From Limnanthes douglasii subsp. nivea (Eukaryota; Streptophyta; Magnoliopsida; Brassicales; Limnanthaceae): a stretch of DNA of 64,000 bases. Each line of letters starts with the position of its first letter. Position 1 is the first letter of the stretch. The notes under the pieces were generated by a model that worked only from the letters and a program-made list of their open reading frames with translations, was not told the DNA's origin and made no database searches. Where the stretch lies: positions 136,719,473 through 136,783,472 of the forward strand of contig JAUPFV010000004.1 of NCBI GenBank assembly GCA_036936605.1. The letters run 5' to 3'. This document shows positions 10,520 through 23,299 of the stretch, piece by piece. Made by a program: the position numbers and the translations under genes.

Positions 10520-13500
10520 TAGAGGATTTTTTTGACAGGATCGTGTCGGTCGACGAATTCCTTGATTTTAAGGAGGTTCCGGATGTAAAACAAGTACAGT
10601 TTTCCGTAACTAAGTTCTGAGGCCGAGCTGCATCTTGGTGGCAGCAGCTAAAGAAGACGAGGTCGAGACAAGGTAAACCGAAAATAACAACCTGTGCTAT
10701 ATTTATGAAGCACTTGAGGGATGTATTTTTTCCCTACAATTATGCATGTATAATGTAACAGCAGTTCCAAAACCTTAGACAAGGGTTAAAGATTTTTAAT
10801 GAATACACGAACGAATTTTTCACGTCGCAAAATCGTATGGATATTGTTGATTCAACGGATCAATTAGTATCTTGCTACATAGGTGGGATGACACAACATT
10901 TGTACGAACAAATGAATATGTTTGACTCTGTGAATGTATTTGGAGCACATCAACATGCCTGGAATCTAGAAGAAAGACCTTTCGCGAACGTCATATAGAG
11001 AAGATACTACCAGGGCATCACTGATGGCGTTCCCAAGAAAGACGATTCTAGGTCATAGCCCAACAATAAAACATGGAGCCTCTATTCGTGCAGGTGCTTA
11101 CTCACATGTCCCTAGTTGTGCAGGTACTTCCTCGCACGTCAACTACTACCATTATCACGAACCAGGGAATAATACTTCGTAATGTCAAAGTTTTTTACAA
11201 CAACCACACCAGTAGAAGTGTTTGTTCACAAGAGCTACTGATTTTAAGCTGGAAGGTGAGCCACAGTTTGATGAAGAATTAGACGATATTGCTGATGAGG
11301 TTTAGTTGAAAGAGGTTATTGGAGGGTATGCTGGACATACGTTGGTTCTAAAGCAATAACTGGTTGCAAAACAATATATTGCATTCGATTTGTACTATCA
11401 GAGCGAAACTATTTAAATTTGTAATCGATTCAAGAAGCTGCGAAAATGTGATTTCTGAAGAGGGGCTGTGCAGAAGCTGGCGTGTGAAGACAGAAAACTA
11501 CCCCATAAGGCATAGTGTGATGTTATTGTTATAGATGATTGTCATATATTTCTAGGTCGATCATGGGAGCACGATAGAAGTATCACGTACGATGGTAGGA
11601 AAACCCACTACAGTTTCATATGGAATAACAGTAGATTCCCGTTAACACCATCTAAGGTGGTATCCCCAAAACCTGCGCTTGTTGTGTCACACGAGTCGGG
11701 TAAGAACTTTCTAGCTCCTAAATCATTTATAGAGCATGTTAGTGATACATGAATCCGCTGTTAGTAGAATTTGTTACTTTTGTTTCCAGATAATCTTCCT
11801 GCAGGTCTTCCTCCATTACGCGATATCCCAAACCAGATTGACCTAGTGCCGGATGAGTCTGAATGAGCATGAAGAGCCTCATAGACAAATGATAGAACTA
11901 GATTAAATGCCACATTCATGAGACCCTATGTCATTGTACGGTTCCAACACTATTAATACCAAAGAAAGATGGCTCAATGAGGATGTATTAGGATAGTCTG
12001 GCTATCAACGAGATCACATTTAGGTATTAATGTCATATTCTCTGGCTTGATGACTAACTATATTAGTTGAGTGGTGCTATAGTGTTTACAAAAGTGGATT
12101 TGAAGAGTGGGTATCACCAGATTGGCATTCAAATGAGTGATGAGTAGAAAACAACCTTTAAGACTGTGAAGGTTTGTTTGAGTGGATGGTCATACCATTC
12201 GGCATTTCCAATGCTTCTTGCACATTTATGAGGGTTATGAATTAGGTATTTCGTCATCTCATTGGAAAGTTCTTAGTTGTTTATTTTGACAATATTTTGA
12301 TATATAGTACTACAAAGAAGTTGCACCTTTATCATTTACGGGAAGTATGGCTGTTAAGAAGCAAGATAGGTTTTATGGAGGACTCGATAAGTGGTCATTT
12401 ATGACCGATTCAATTCTGTTCTTTGGGTATGTTTTTTTTAAGGATGGCTTATCACTGGATAAGCTGAAGGTAGCACTATGTGACTGACCAATACCTAACG
12501 CTATTACTGAAGTTCATTCTTTTCAAAGGGTGGTTTCATTCTACAGGAGGATCATCTATAACTTAGTACCATTAAGGGTCATATTACATATTTTATGAAG
12601 GGCAAGACATTTTGTTGGACCTCTGAAGCAACTACTGCGTTTGAAGAGATTAAGGTAAGATTGACCATTGCACTTATTCTGGTTCTACCTGCATTTTGAT
12701 GTATCCAGATTGGGCACTAGAGCTATGCTCAACCAACTAGGACGACCTGTGGCCTACTTAATTGAGAAGTTAAGTGGAGCTAAGCTCAGCTACAACACTT
12801 ATGACAAGGAGTTTTTTTTCCAGTAATGTGGACATTGGAGCACTAGAGTTCCTAGTTGGCCTATAACGAATTTGTATCTCCATGTCCACTGGGCGGTGTT
12901 CACTAAAAAATTTCCTTTTATATCAAACACACTTCAGGAATAGTTAACCGTGTAGCTGACCCATTGACCATACAAAGTATGATGATTCGCATGAAAGTAT
13001 AGGTGGTCGGGTTTGAGAAGATGAGGGATCTGCTGGCTACCAATCTATATTTTGGTCTATTCTGGTGGACGTCGAGGCAGGTTTGAGAAAATATTATGTA
13101 CTGAGCAACCTCTTCAAATATAACTTATTATGTAATCCTGAGGGCAGCTTGAGACTACTGATTGTACAGGAAAGGAACAATGAGGGGCATGATGGTCGAG
13201 ACCAAACCCCTCATGTTATATCAAACCATTTTTTTGGCTGTATTTGAGGAGCGATGTTATCCGTTTTGTGTCTGCATGTTGGGTTTGTCAAATGGAAAAT
13301 GGCACGACCTCCAACGATGGCCTATACTTACCACTTCCTATACTGGAGGGACAGTGGCGAAGTGTGAACATGGATTTCGTCTCTAGACTGCCAAGAATGC
13401 ATCGAGGTAACGATTATATTTTTGTGGTGGTTGATAGGTTTTCTAAGATAACCCACTTTATTTCCTTCAAGAAAACTACATATAACGTGAATCTTACTAA

Positions 13501-14242
13501 TGTATACATCTGCGAGGTCTACCGCTTACATGGCCTACCCGTAAACATCGTTTCTGATCACGATATGCGGTTTTTCAGACACTTTTCGAGGTGTTTGTGG
13601 TGCCTTACAAACACAAAGTTAAGTTTTAGCAGTGCGTACCACATGTTGACAAACGGATAAACAGAGGTAACTAATTGATTGTCAGGTAACATATTTCATA
13701 TAGAGTTCTTCGAGAACTTGAGAGCATGGGCTTCTCGCTTTTATCACGTTGAGTTCGCCTATAACAAGCACCACAAGAAAAGTACTGGCCATATGTTCTT
13801 ATGGTAGTCTATGATTATAACCTACGGGGTCTAATGGATTTGGTATGCCCAACTCTTGAAAAGGTTCCAACCAAGTCTGAGACCGCCATCATTGATCTGT
13901 GGGAGATCCATGAGAACACGAGAAAACACCTTGAGGAGACAACTCAGAAGTACAAGGTTACGGCAGACAAGAAGCTCCGACCAGTGGAGTTTCAGTAGGG
14001 GACTTTGTATGGGTTGTTTAGACCATAGATCGCTATTCTTCCCAGTAATACAATAAACTAACATCAAGGAAGGTGGGTCCTTTTGAAACAGTTGATAAGA
14101 TTAATCCTAATGCGTACAAGTTAAAGCTACACAGCCACATGAAGACCCACGATGTCTTCAATGTGAAGCACTTGGTGTCATTTATCAACACTGCCGATGA
14201 TCAAGAATATAAAAATTCGTGGGTGAATTCTTCCCAAGAATG
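10520..14242 (+). pseudogene. gypsy gag-pol polyprotein relic
   Basis: Gag at about 10520-10990 is recognised from an ASWW-QLK motif, then NLRQG and NEYTNEFF. The protease end at about 11510-11670 shows ILG-like FLGRSWEHDR. RT at about 12050-12310 shows FTKVDLKSGYHQI, and its catalytic motif reads YFDN instead of YFDD. RNase H lies at about 12700-12960, an integrase zinc-finger and core at 13150-13660 (MDFVSRLPR, VVDRFSKITHF), and the integrase C-terminal part at 14060-14240 (NAYKLKLHSHMKTHDVFNVKHL). No chromodomain was seen before the LTR. Stops and frameshifts are frequent, so no product is expected. Confidence 0.85.
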
Positions 14243-14248
14243 AGAGGA

Positions 14249-14582
14249 TGATGTAGTTGCACAAGCACACAACTATATGACCTTTTGGACAAACGAAAAC
14301 AGGCCTTATTTGGGACTCAGTTATCCGCTTCCTTTTTTTCACCATTTTTCTATTATTTATTTAAATTACTTAGAATCTCCAATCGCCTTGAAATTAGACT
14401 CATTTTTATTTCATTGCGCTAAGAAAAATTTGTAATTTTTGTATAGTGTTTCGAGCAGTTCTATAAAAAAACTCTCAAACCCTACCTTGCTGCTAACTTA
14501 GGATTAGGGTTTTATCAACTATTCTTCTTCTTTTTTGTACTTTACAGCCATCCGTTCTTTCTGTATTACCGTACCGCTATGA
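14249..14582 (+). repeat. 3' LTR of the decayed gypsy element
   Basis: It starts TGATGTAG and ends CTATGA, where the other LTR has CTATCA, and is followed by the GGAGG target duplication. Shorter than the 5' LTR by about 65 bases. Confidence 0.8.
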
Positions 14583-14587
14583 GGAGG

Positions 14588-17080
14588 CTTCAAGTGCAAT
14601 TACAAAACTTTTGTTTCCCTAACCATTTTAGATTGATTATTTTAGTTACAAAGTAGCCATTTTTTATCTCGATCACCCTTCGGTCATTGTCATCTCTAAC
14701 CTTCCGGATTTTATATAGTAATTTACCACCTATGAGTAAAAAAAAATGTAAAATCTTTACTGATACCGACTATTTTATGTCACTCGTCCACTGCTTTATA
14801 TTTTAGAACACAAAAATCAGTTAATTTTTGTTTACTATTTATATTTTCTTTTGTTTGTTTTGATGTTTCCTCGCTCTCCCCACTCTCGCGGCCTATTGAT
14901 GTTGGGTGATGTTTTCATTCTTTTATCGTTTTGGATGAATTTAAATCCATCATATCCTATCTCTATGCTTTCTTCTCTTATTTTTCTTAAATCTAATACA
15001 TATTATATAATACTGGGACACGCCTAGATCTAGAGTATATACTTTTTTAAATTGATTATCAAACGAATATTTTCAATTTTTAAAACAAATTTGTCCTTTT
15101 AATTAAAAATAAAGTACTCTCCTGTTTTACATGAAGAATCCTTTCAACTTGTTATATTAAAATAATTTTATATGATGAAAACGGAAACGATGCCATACTA
15201 TAGTTCTACGAATGATTTGTATTCTCATATTAAGAGGATAGTTCCGAAACTGTTAACGACACACAAATCTTCGATAAACTTCAAAAGGTCTTCACACCGG
15301 TAAACCACGTTATGTTCGGCCACCATTATACCTCTACCAACTAACATGGTATGTAAAACGTAACATTTTTAATTGGTAGATTTTTTGAACTAACTTCCAT
15401 TATTTCTGTTTTGTTTTTCCATAATTATTTTATCCCTCAAATTTTTGCCTCTATATTTTATCCGAATTAATAATTTACAATAACTTTTTTGATTTGACTG
15501 GAATATTTTTTTATAAAAACGATATTAGGATGAAAATATTATTAATATTGGTATGAATGTATTTTATAGAGTGATCGAAATATTAATTTTTCAAAATTTT
15601 ATGCAGTCGAAGTTTATCTTATTAAAAATTCTAAAAGAAACATTACTTGACCAAATCCATCGAAACGACAGAAGCTGTGACATCAAAGATAAATAATTTA
15701 CAAAGTCCTGAAGTTATGTATGTTAAAGGTTTCAATTATAGTTTTAAAGAACGAAATAACTAATCATTTGGTGATTCCAATAAAAAAAACAGTTATTTCT
15801 CATATTTTATTTTTTAAATTCTAAAACCAAAGTAATAAATAAATCGTATAAAATAAGTTAAACAATTACGGAATCATACCTCTAAAAATGAGATTTGAAG
15901 AAACCAATAGAAGCAACTAGAAGAACGGGAATTCGATCCATAAATTACGGTGATGATAATGGTGATGATAATCTGCAATATACAAATCCAACACTTCGGC
16001 GAAGGAACTACAACATATATAGTATAACGAATAAGTATCGATATCCCCAACATACACAACAGATCTAAGGATAAAATTCAAATTCTATACACATATCGCA
16101 ATGATTAAGAGGAAAAGGACAACAGATTGATATCTCACACATATACATAAGTGTGTAAGATTATTTTTTAGAAAGATAAGAAAGACGATGCTTGGTCGAT
16201 CAAACATCTTCAAAGAAGAGAGCAAGCGACAAGGTCACAAGAAGAGGAGTCGGACTCCACATCCTGGCAAAAACTTGAAAACGACGGAAAGATAATTTCT
16301 CCAATGAATAACATGCCCACAAAAGTTAGAGAAGAGAAAAACTACTCAAATAATCTAAAATATTTCCCCTCTAACACCAGTATTGGCATGTCCTGCTACC
16401 CTTCGGCCTAGCTCCCCCATGCGTCCATACAACAAAATATTACAACTATCACAAAAATAATATTACCTTGACAATGTTTGAGTCTTCTTTTTCAGTCATC
16501 ACTAAGAACATATTACCTTGGACAGGCGTCGGCCAACCTACACGATTACACCATGTTATATGCTTACTTAGGCTGGAGAAAATAACAAAAACCCCTATCG
16601 GTCACCCCATGCTTATATGGAGCAACATGTCTATCAAGGATGGCATTTGAATATGCCATTGGCTACCGTCTATTACAGTCCTTTCCAGTTCATGGCCCCT
16701 CATTGCAACAACCAGGCTTTAGTGGATAGATAACGAGGTTTCAGTAGGAAACCTCTAGGACTAAGCGAGGTAAGTATTGACAAAAATAATATATTTTATG
16801 ATGTTTGTGAATAATTCACGCATGAAGAATCCCCATAAGAACTAAACTTCCAAATAGAGCAACGCATTAGAGTTGTGAAGGATAAGTTATTTCATTAAAG
16901 GTAATGGATACCACAACAATAACAACAAGAAGAATAGTGACCGTGACCGTGACCGAAACACCGAACACCGCTTGCATAGCCTGTATACCGAATTAAACGA
17001 AAATATGGTTTCCATATACAGAGAGACTAGTGACTCATTCTATTACCAAAGGCCACCGTATATTAGTGGCCCAAATGAGA
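14588..17080. other. AT-rich intergenic sequence
   Basis: No gene, RNA or clear terminal repeat recognised. A short ATG frame at 16468-16650 has no family resemblance. Confidence 0.4.
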
Positions 17081-17084
17081 ATTA

Positions 17085-17205
17085 TGATGGTACTGTAAGT
17101 TCTATAACAATATGAGCCACTACACAAGAGACTGTTGGGTGCTGCAAGATCAAATTCATCAATTGATATATGAGGGTCAAATTTTGGAATTTATGAAAAA
17201 AAAGG
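17085..17205 (+). pseudogene. gag zinc-knuckle fragment of a Tat/gypsy-like element
   Basis: An open stretch reads YCKFYNNMSHYTRDCWVL followed by QDQIHQLI. The spacing of Cys, His and Cys and the following leucine-rich segment match the zinc knuckle of the Tat elements in this window (FCQYHNDTGHTTDDC). The flanking sequence on both sides is too decayed to extend it. Confidence 0.5.
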
Positions 17206-17559
17206 AAAACACAAGCATAAAGAAACAAAAATATCATAAAAGAAGGATAAAGACTCCCTAATAAGGCAGAAAAGACGAGGTCTAGAGAGGTTTAAAGAAC
17301 AAGCCAGCAGATAAAGTTTACAGTTTGATTATTTTGGTTGAATAAATAAGTATGGTTCCGTTAAATAAAAAAATCACAATAAAAATAATTATTCTTGTTG
17401 TTCAAAAGTACTGATTTTATCCGGTTGAAAATTCTGGAGAAACCACCAACATAATTTTGATCTGAAATTGTTAAAACAAGACTTCAGAGTTTATCTGAAA
17501 ATCTCTAAACAATATTCTCAAGAAATAGATCATGTTATAATATGTTAGGTGCATCCAGA

Positions 17560-18300
17560 CCGAAAGAATTCTAGGAGTTGATAAATACCGATGATTGAGG
17601 ATTGTTATGAAATGCATCACAAAAGAATCAGGGATATTTTATTTTATTTAAGCATGACTTCTCTGATTATGGGTATTTATACTTTCTTCACGAGATAATA
17701 AAAGCCCCATGACAAGCTTATAACTATTAAGACCAAAATTAAATCAACTTATTAAGATCATCAAGTCTCTCAAAGATGACTATGGTTCTGAAACTCAAGA
17801 TAATATGACAAATTTTGGATGAATAATACTATGGCATCATTTTTAAAATATCTAGAGGAGTGCGATATAGTTCTCCAAAATAAAATATGGGGTTCACCTA
17901 ACATAAAATATGTATATGAGAAACAAAATTATATGTTTAAGGATATGGTGAGAAGTATAATTTGTTATTCAACTGTACAGTTATCACTCTAGAGTTAGGT
18001 TATCAAATGTGTATCATAAATTCTCAATATAGTTCCCACACAAGAAACCATAACAACACCAAATAAGCTTTGGACTAAGCCCAAGCATAGCCTAAATTGG
18101 CATCAAGTTTGGTGATGTTCAATTGAAACAAAGATTTATCGACTAAATCGAAACAATTGGACACTAAGATGGTTATCTGCTATTTTATTGGATATTTGTA
18201 ACATTCAAAAGGCTGTAAGTTTCATGATATTCCATAATAAGTATGTTTAAAATGGGAAGGTTAAGTTTCTTTTACGATTTTAAGTTTTTTTAGGGAAATT
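17560..18300 (+). pseudogene. copia integrase relic
   Basis: Frame-broken pieces match the integrase of the copia element at the left edge of the window: GYLYFLHE near 17670, MFKDMVRSIICYST near 17930, TPNKLWTKPKHSLNWHQVW near 18060, and ILLDICNIQKAVSFMIFH near 18190. Stops interrupt every segment. No LTRs were found around it. Confidence 0.65.
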
Positions 18301-18913
18301 GTCTAGAATAAATAAACATTTAGATAAAGAATCCATAGGGATTTATAAACGTCCTAATAAAGATAAGTAAGTCGTGAGTCCAATATATCGGGCCAAATAA
18401 AGGTTCTTGATCACTTGATGCTCATGTATCAAATGAGTTGGTTTAAAAAGTAGTCATTGAAGTACTATTAGAATATTAAGCCACTCAATATGATATTTTT
18501 ATTTCATATAAGAAACAAAATAAAATTGTTTGAAGAACTTTAAAATCTACCTTCTCCATAAGTACAAACTTAAGAAACAATACAATTAACAAGCTATATA
18601 TTGTTTACAACGGGTTCGCAATGGATTAAAACATACATAATTTATTACTAGCATAATCCTACGAGTTTTTTACAATAGGGTTGTAACAAGAACCATCCAT
18701 TTTTTCTGCGCGTTTGTTAACAGAAAAAACTTGTAATAGGTAGACAATTGTAATGTGAATCTATTTCTAATTTGACATGAACAAAGACAGGTTGTTTCGT
18801 TACAAACCCCCTTGTAAATATATCGCAAAACATCAGACCAATATCTAGGTCATGTGATCTGAATGTCATTGCTGATAATTTAAATTTTGTAGCAACGAAT
18901 ACGAAAATATCAT

Positions 18914-18916
<3 letters not shown>

Positions 18917-18968
<52 letters not shown>
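18917..18968. repeat. (AT)26 microsatellite
   Basis: An uninterrupted AT dinucleotide run. The open frames across it on the minus strand, which give poly-Tyr-Ile, are artefacts of the repeat. Confidence 0.98.
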
Positions 18969-18970
<2 letters not shown>

Positions 18971-19907
18971 ATATTGTTGTAAACATATTTGAATTTTGAG
19001 AACTTGATGAATGTTGTTGCACCATCATTACTAATTTTAATTTCAAACTTACGATTTTGGTTGCAAATGCGTATTATTAAATTTAATAGAAATTCAAAAC
19101 AAATATAGTATAACACTACAATACCTACATATCATTGAAATCGATTTTATAATTATAAAATACAACATATAACAACATATAAATTTTGATTGAACATAAT
19201 ATCTCAATTTCTCTATTTGGTTGAACATTATAACAATTTTGTTACGCTTGAAAATTGCACATGAGTATAAAATGAAAAACAAAACCACACATCCATTCCA
19301 AATAACTCTCCCGTGTGTTCTTAAAGTGTTCATGAAAGAGTAAATAACTGAGTTTATACATCATCAAAGCAATTGTGCATTAAAAATACAAATAACAACA
19401 ATCAAAATAATAATTAAACACATAAACATAACGAGAGTATATACTTGCATAAAATCCATATAAGAAAAAAGAATATAAGAGATATTTTTAAGGGTGCTCA
19501 AAAAACTGGTTTTACTTGAGACATATAAAATTTATTTTTGAAATATAAAACAACGTATAATGCATTTAGTGTCGTCCTAGACTTTAATAAAGTTATGCAT
19601 AACTCACGTGAGTTTAACAAGTAAAAGTTTTTAAAGAAACCAAGATTTTGAGCATTAAATGAAACAATTTTTTTCGTTCAAGGTAAAAAAGTAAGAATCA
19701 AGCATCTATGTAACACGGATAACATCTACGAAATAACAAACAAAGATATTAAAGAATGAATAGAGAAAGTAAAGTTTTATACCAAGACGAGTTTTTTTGT
19801 TGCATTCTTTATATTAATATTAGTACTATAGAACAAGTTTAAAAGTACACGAAGTTAGAATTTTAAATGAGAAAGATTAGAATCTTTGAAGAGGAGTAAC
19901 AATGAGA
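18969..19907. other. AT-rich intergenic sequence
   Basis: Nothing recognised apart from the left copy of the hAT target duplication (CAATGAGA, 19900-19907). Confidence 0.4.
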
Positions 19908-20054
19908 CAGAGGCGGATCCAGGATTAGAACTTAAGGTGAGCCAAAAATATCATTGAACAAAAAAATCGAGTAATATATGGTCAAAATACATCAATACAC
20001 TATTACAACTTAAAATAAAAATCTGTTTCTAGTTTAAACATAATTGCATTCTTC

Positions 20055-20277
20055 TCTTACTCATGCCTTGAAAGCACTTGATAATATCTCGATCATCGAT
20101 TGTAGCAAACAATTCTTTCTCCACAGATGTCACTAAGCAATCATTAATCCATGGATTGGACATTCAATTTCTCGCCTCATACTTCGCATATTTCATACTA
20201 GAAAATACTCGCTCAACACTTCCAGTGGCCACCGGTAATGACAAAGCTAACTTTAAAAGCGTGTACACCAATTGTTA
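20055..20277 (-). pseudogene. hAT transposase C-terminal dimerisation region
   Basis: Read on the minus strand: LTLSLPVATGSVERVFSSMK, then after one stop MSNPWINDCLV, then ELFATIDDRDIIKCFQ. This is the conserved LPVATATVERSFS...MNDCLV pattern at the C-terminal end of hAT transposases of the zinc-finger/DUF4371 type. The N-terminal zinc finger and catalytic core are missing. Confidence 0.8.
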
Positions 20278-20355
20278 ATTCATTTCCAATAGAAGAGCTA
20301 ATAGACTCCGAAAATCGAGGGGCATGCGTAAAGAACTTGAACCACATCATGTTAC

Positions 20356-20960
20356 GTCAAATAGATAAATCAATTAAACAATTTTAACAATTTTAAATCA
20401 ATTTAACAAATTAATTATATTTAAATCCTTAATTTTTCAAATTTCAAACTAGCTTTAATTTTTTTATTCTTTACCATTCACTGATTTGTTTCAAATTGAT
20501 TTTCAAAACCTACAAAATTCTCTTTATAAATAAAAAGAAATCATGATTTCTGTCAAGTCAATTAAATAAATCAATTAAACAATTCTAACAATTCTAAATG
20601 AATTTAACAAATTAATTATATTATTAAATCCTTAATTTCTCAAATTTCAAACAAGCTTTAAGTTTTTTATTATTTTATCATGCAGTGATTTGTTTCAAAT
20701 TGATTTTCAAAACATGTGAAATTTTCTTTATAAATCAAAAGATTTTTCATGATTCTTGTTAAGTCAATTAGATAAATAAATTAAACAATTCTAACAATTT
20801 ATAAATCAATTTACCAAATTAATTATATTTAAATCCTTAATTTTTTAAATTTCAAACTAGTTTTAAGTTTTTTATTATTTTACCATTCACTAATTTGTTT
20901 CAAACTGATTTTCAAAATCTGTAAAATTCTCTTTATAAATCAAAGGATTTTTCTTGAATA
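20356..20960. repeat. minisatellite, about three copies of a ~205-bp unit
   Basis: Units start near GTCAA..TAGATAAATCAATTAA at 20356, 20557 and 20763 and share blocks such as TTAATTATATT, CAAATTTCAAAC and TTTCAAATTGATTTTCAAAA. Shorter partial copies continue to about 21160. It lies inside the hAT element. Confidence 0.8.
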
Positions 20961-21423
20961 TATTACTTTTTAAATAAATATAAAATCTACTCATTCATGA
21001 AATTGATTTTCAAAACCTGTGAAAGTCTCTTTATAAATCAAAGGATTCACTGATTCTCAAATTGACTTCTTAACATACTTTGTATAAAATACTAAAAGCA
21101 CATTGACATACCTGAGATAAATCAAAGGATTTTTCTTGAAAGGATTACTTTTTCTTTATAAATCCAAGATACTATACATGAACAGGTATCTTAACATACT
21201 TATTTCTACTAATCCTCTTTCCATTGCCGATAAAGCAAAACTTATCGCCCAGTGGTTGTTTCAGTGCTGCGTTTTTTTATGTTTATAAGAGAAAATGGGC
21301 AATTTTGATTGAGAAGGATGCTGCGTTTGAGGAGAGAATAAGAGAGAGGCGGCTGCCTTTCAGCATTTGGGGGGAGAAAGATATAGGGGTTGTTGTTGTG
21401 TAAATTTAGGGTTTAGTTGGGGG

Positions 21424-21487
21424 TCTAAGGTTCGAACTCTTGACCTCAAGAGTTAAAACTAAACATTCTTACCACTATACCAAACTT
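21424..21487 (-). other. tRNA-derived sequence with A-box and B-box
   Basis: On the minus strand TGGTATAGTGG fits the RNA polymerase III A-box consensus TRGYNNARNNG at every position. About 35 bases further lies AGTTCGAACCT, close to a B-box/T-arm. The spacing suits a tRNA body. Acceptor stem pairing is not evident, so this is a tRNA-like relic, not a tRNA gene. Confidence 0.5.
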
Positions 21488-22029
21488 ATGCTTAAAATTT
21501 TGGGTGGTCCATGGCATACATGGCCACCCCTTAGATCCGCCCCTGCAATGAGATAGAACTTTTTATGGTTATTTTATTTCTTAATCAATACACTTACATA
21601 GTATTATATATACAGTTAATAGCTTATACTACAACTTTTTACGACAAGAATATTCCTTCATATACTAATACAATATTATCCTCTATGACCTTTTATATAC
21701 GTGATTATGAAGCCAATATTTTACTTGTTTTGGTTATAATTTTAGGTTGATGTGTGTATGGGCCAAAAGTTAGGCTTGATCAATCTTTGAGCCCAATTCA
21801 ACTCCAAACACATGGCTTCAACTAGCATGCCTCAGTAACAAATGCAAGTTCATCCTTTATAAATAGGTTAGTTTTGCTCCAACATACAGAGACTTCTTGA
21901 ACCAACTATATGTCTGTTCCCTAACCTCATTTATTTTTATTCTTCTATACACTCTATAGATATACTTGCATCTTATTTTCTTGGTGCCATCTTTCACAAA
22001 TTTAGAGAAAAAAATTCATAGTCTAAGTT

Positions 22030-22385
22030 TTTTTTCAAAAAAGAGAATCCAGCTTGAGGTAGAGATTTACTAAAAGAGTGAGCTGTTTGTTCAAGAGATG
22101 GAATAAACAGTACCTCCATAGATCGTCGGTGAATTAGGTACCAAATGAAATTGATATATATTTCAATGTGCTTAATTTGCGTGCGGAAGACTGATTTAAA
22201 GCTAAGGAAGCGACGTCTATATTATCACAACAGACAATCGAAAGACAAGTAAGTGGAATTTTTAGTTCACAAAAAACTGACCGGAGTTAAATATGATAGA
22301 ATCAAAAGTTGGCTAAGGCCATGTACTATGACTTATTGTTAGAGCGAGCAATAACTTGTTGCTTCTTAGAAGAAAAAAAATTAAA
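22030..22385 (-). pseudogene. copia RNase H relic
   Basis: On the minus strand SKKQQVIARSNNKS is followed by LKIPLTCLSIVCCDNIDVAS, which matches the copia RNase H pattern (V-A-R-S-S-T-E-A-E-Y and W-C-D-N-x-x-A). A last piece, SLEQTAHSFSKSLPQAGF, matches the usual D-x-x-T-K-x-L-P end. Stops are present throughout. Confidence 0.65.
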
Positions 22386-22637
22386 GATGCACAGAAGTAG
22401 TTGAGACGATGGTTTTAGATGGAGTATAAGACCTTTAGTGCTCGATAACTAATGTGATACTTGTTTTGCACCTCTAAGATGTATAGTAGTGGGCGATTTT
22501 AGAAAATGAGAAACGTTGTTGAATGTAAATGATTTATGAGGCCTTGTGTTCAACAAATATTGGAACAATCATGATAGACTGTGATATATTATAGGATTGT
22601 GAAAAGAATCGCAATCATGAAGTGATGGACCACTAGA

Positions 22638-23276
22638 GGCTTAAATCAAACTATAGTCTCGAAATTTCTTTCATTTAATCTCTCAACTAAAATATCACTG
22701 GTTATGGTCCATAGACTATTCCAAATCAATCAATTTAGTCCACATGCATGGTCTTTTTCTTGGTTCAGCCACATGTCCTCATAGTTAAATGGTACGAGTC
22801 TCACAAATAGTCCTTCGACATTTTATTCCATTTTTATATTTTAAATTTAATTTTTTTTCGTATTTAATAGTTTTTATTATTTTATTCTTTAGAAAATAGA
22901 GTATCCCAAAAAAATATTAAAAAAAAGTCAAGAGTAAAATATTAAAAAAAATACAAATAAAATACTAAAAAGATATTATTTTGTGATATTCTATTTTTTT
23001 GAATAAGAAATAAACAACAAAAGTATTATATTTAAAAGGTAAAATGTAATTAAAAGTCAAAGGACTATTTGTGAGACACGTACCATTTAATTATGGGGAC
23101 ACGTAACTGAATCAGGGAAAAAACCACGCGCGGATACTAAATTTATAGATTTTGAATAGTTCAGGGACACTGACACGTGATTTTTTGGTCGATGGACTAA
23201 ATGAAAGAAAATACAATAGTCGATGGACTAAATGAAAGAAAATACAATAGTCGATGGACTATATTCTGATTAAACC
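22638..23276. mobile_element. foldback / MULE-type element with long inverted repeats
   Basis: The first and last ~230 bases are imperfect inverted repeats. Shared blocks include TTTCTTTCATTTA, the run around AATGGTACGNGTCTCACAAATAGTCC, and matching ends (GGCTTAAATCA.. and, inverted, GGTTTAATCA..). The centre is AT-rich and non-coding. Likely 9-bp target duplications are ACCACTAGA (22629-22637) and ACCAGCAGA (23277-23285), 7 of 9 identical. It sits inside the reverse copia relic. Confidence 0.7.
23189..23261. repeat. 31-bp tandem repeat in the foldback right arm
   Basis: Two perfect 31-bp copies (23189-23219, 23220-23250) starting TCGATGGACTAAATGAAAG, followed by an 11-base partial third copy. 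The left arm has only one copy. Confidence 0.9.
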
Positions 23277-23299
23277 ACCAGCAGACATTAGGGTATTAC

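Larger units (their letters stand above)
9694..14582 (+). mobile_element. decayed Ty3/gypsy retrotransposon, complete ends
   Basis: Two related LTRs flank gag, protease, RT, RNase H and integrase relics in gypsy order. The five bases before the first LTR (9689-9693) and after the second (14583-14587) are both GGAGG, a target-site duplication, so this is one original insertion. The primer site matches the 3' end of initiator Met tRNA. Coding parts carry many stops and the LTRs have diverged strongly, which points to an old insertion. Confidence 0.88.
19908..21545 (-). mobile_element. deleted hAT transposon with intact ends
   Basis: The ends are inverted copies of each other: CAGAGGCGGATCCAGGA at the left, and CAGGGGCGGATCTAAGG when the right end is read on the minus strand. 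Both sides carry the 8-bp duplication CAATGAGA (19900-19907 and 21546-21553), the size made by hAT transposases. The inside keeps only the C-terminal dimerisation part of the transposase on the minus strand, plus a minisatellite and a tRNA-like segment. It cannot encode a full transposase and could move only if helped by another element. Confidence 0.9.

Noticed and set aside
18717..19116. Open frames encoding Tyr-Ile repeats
   Set aside because: Produced by the AT microsatellite.
20356..20960. Regularly spaced repeats as a possible CRISPR array
   Set aside because: The units are ~205 bp and directly adjoining, without unique spacers, in a eukaryotic transposon.
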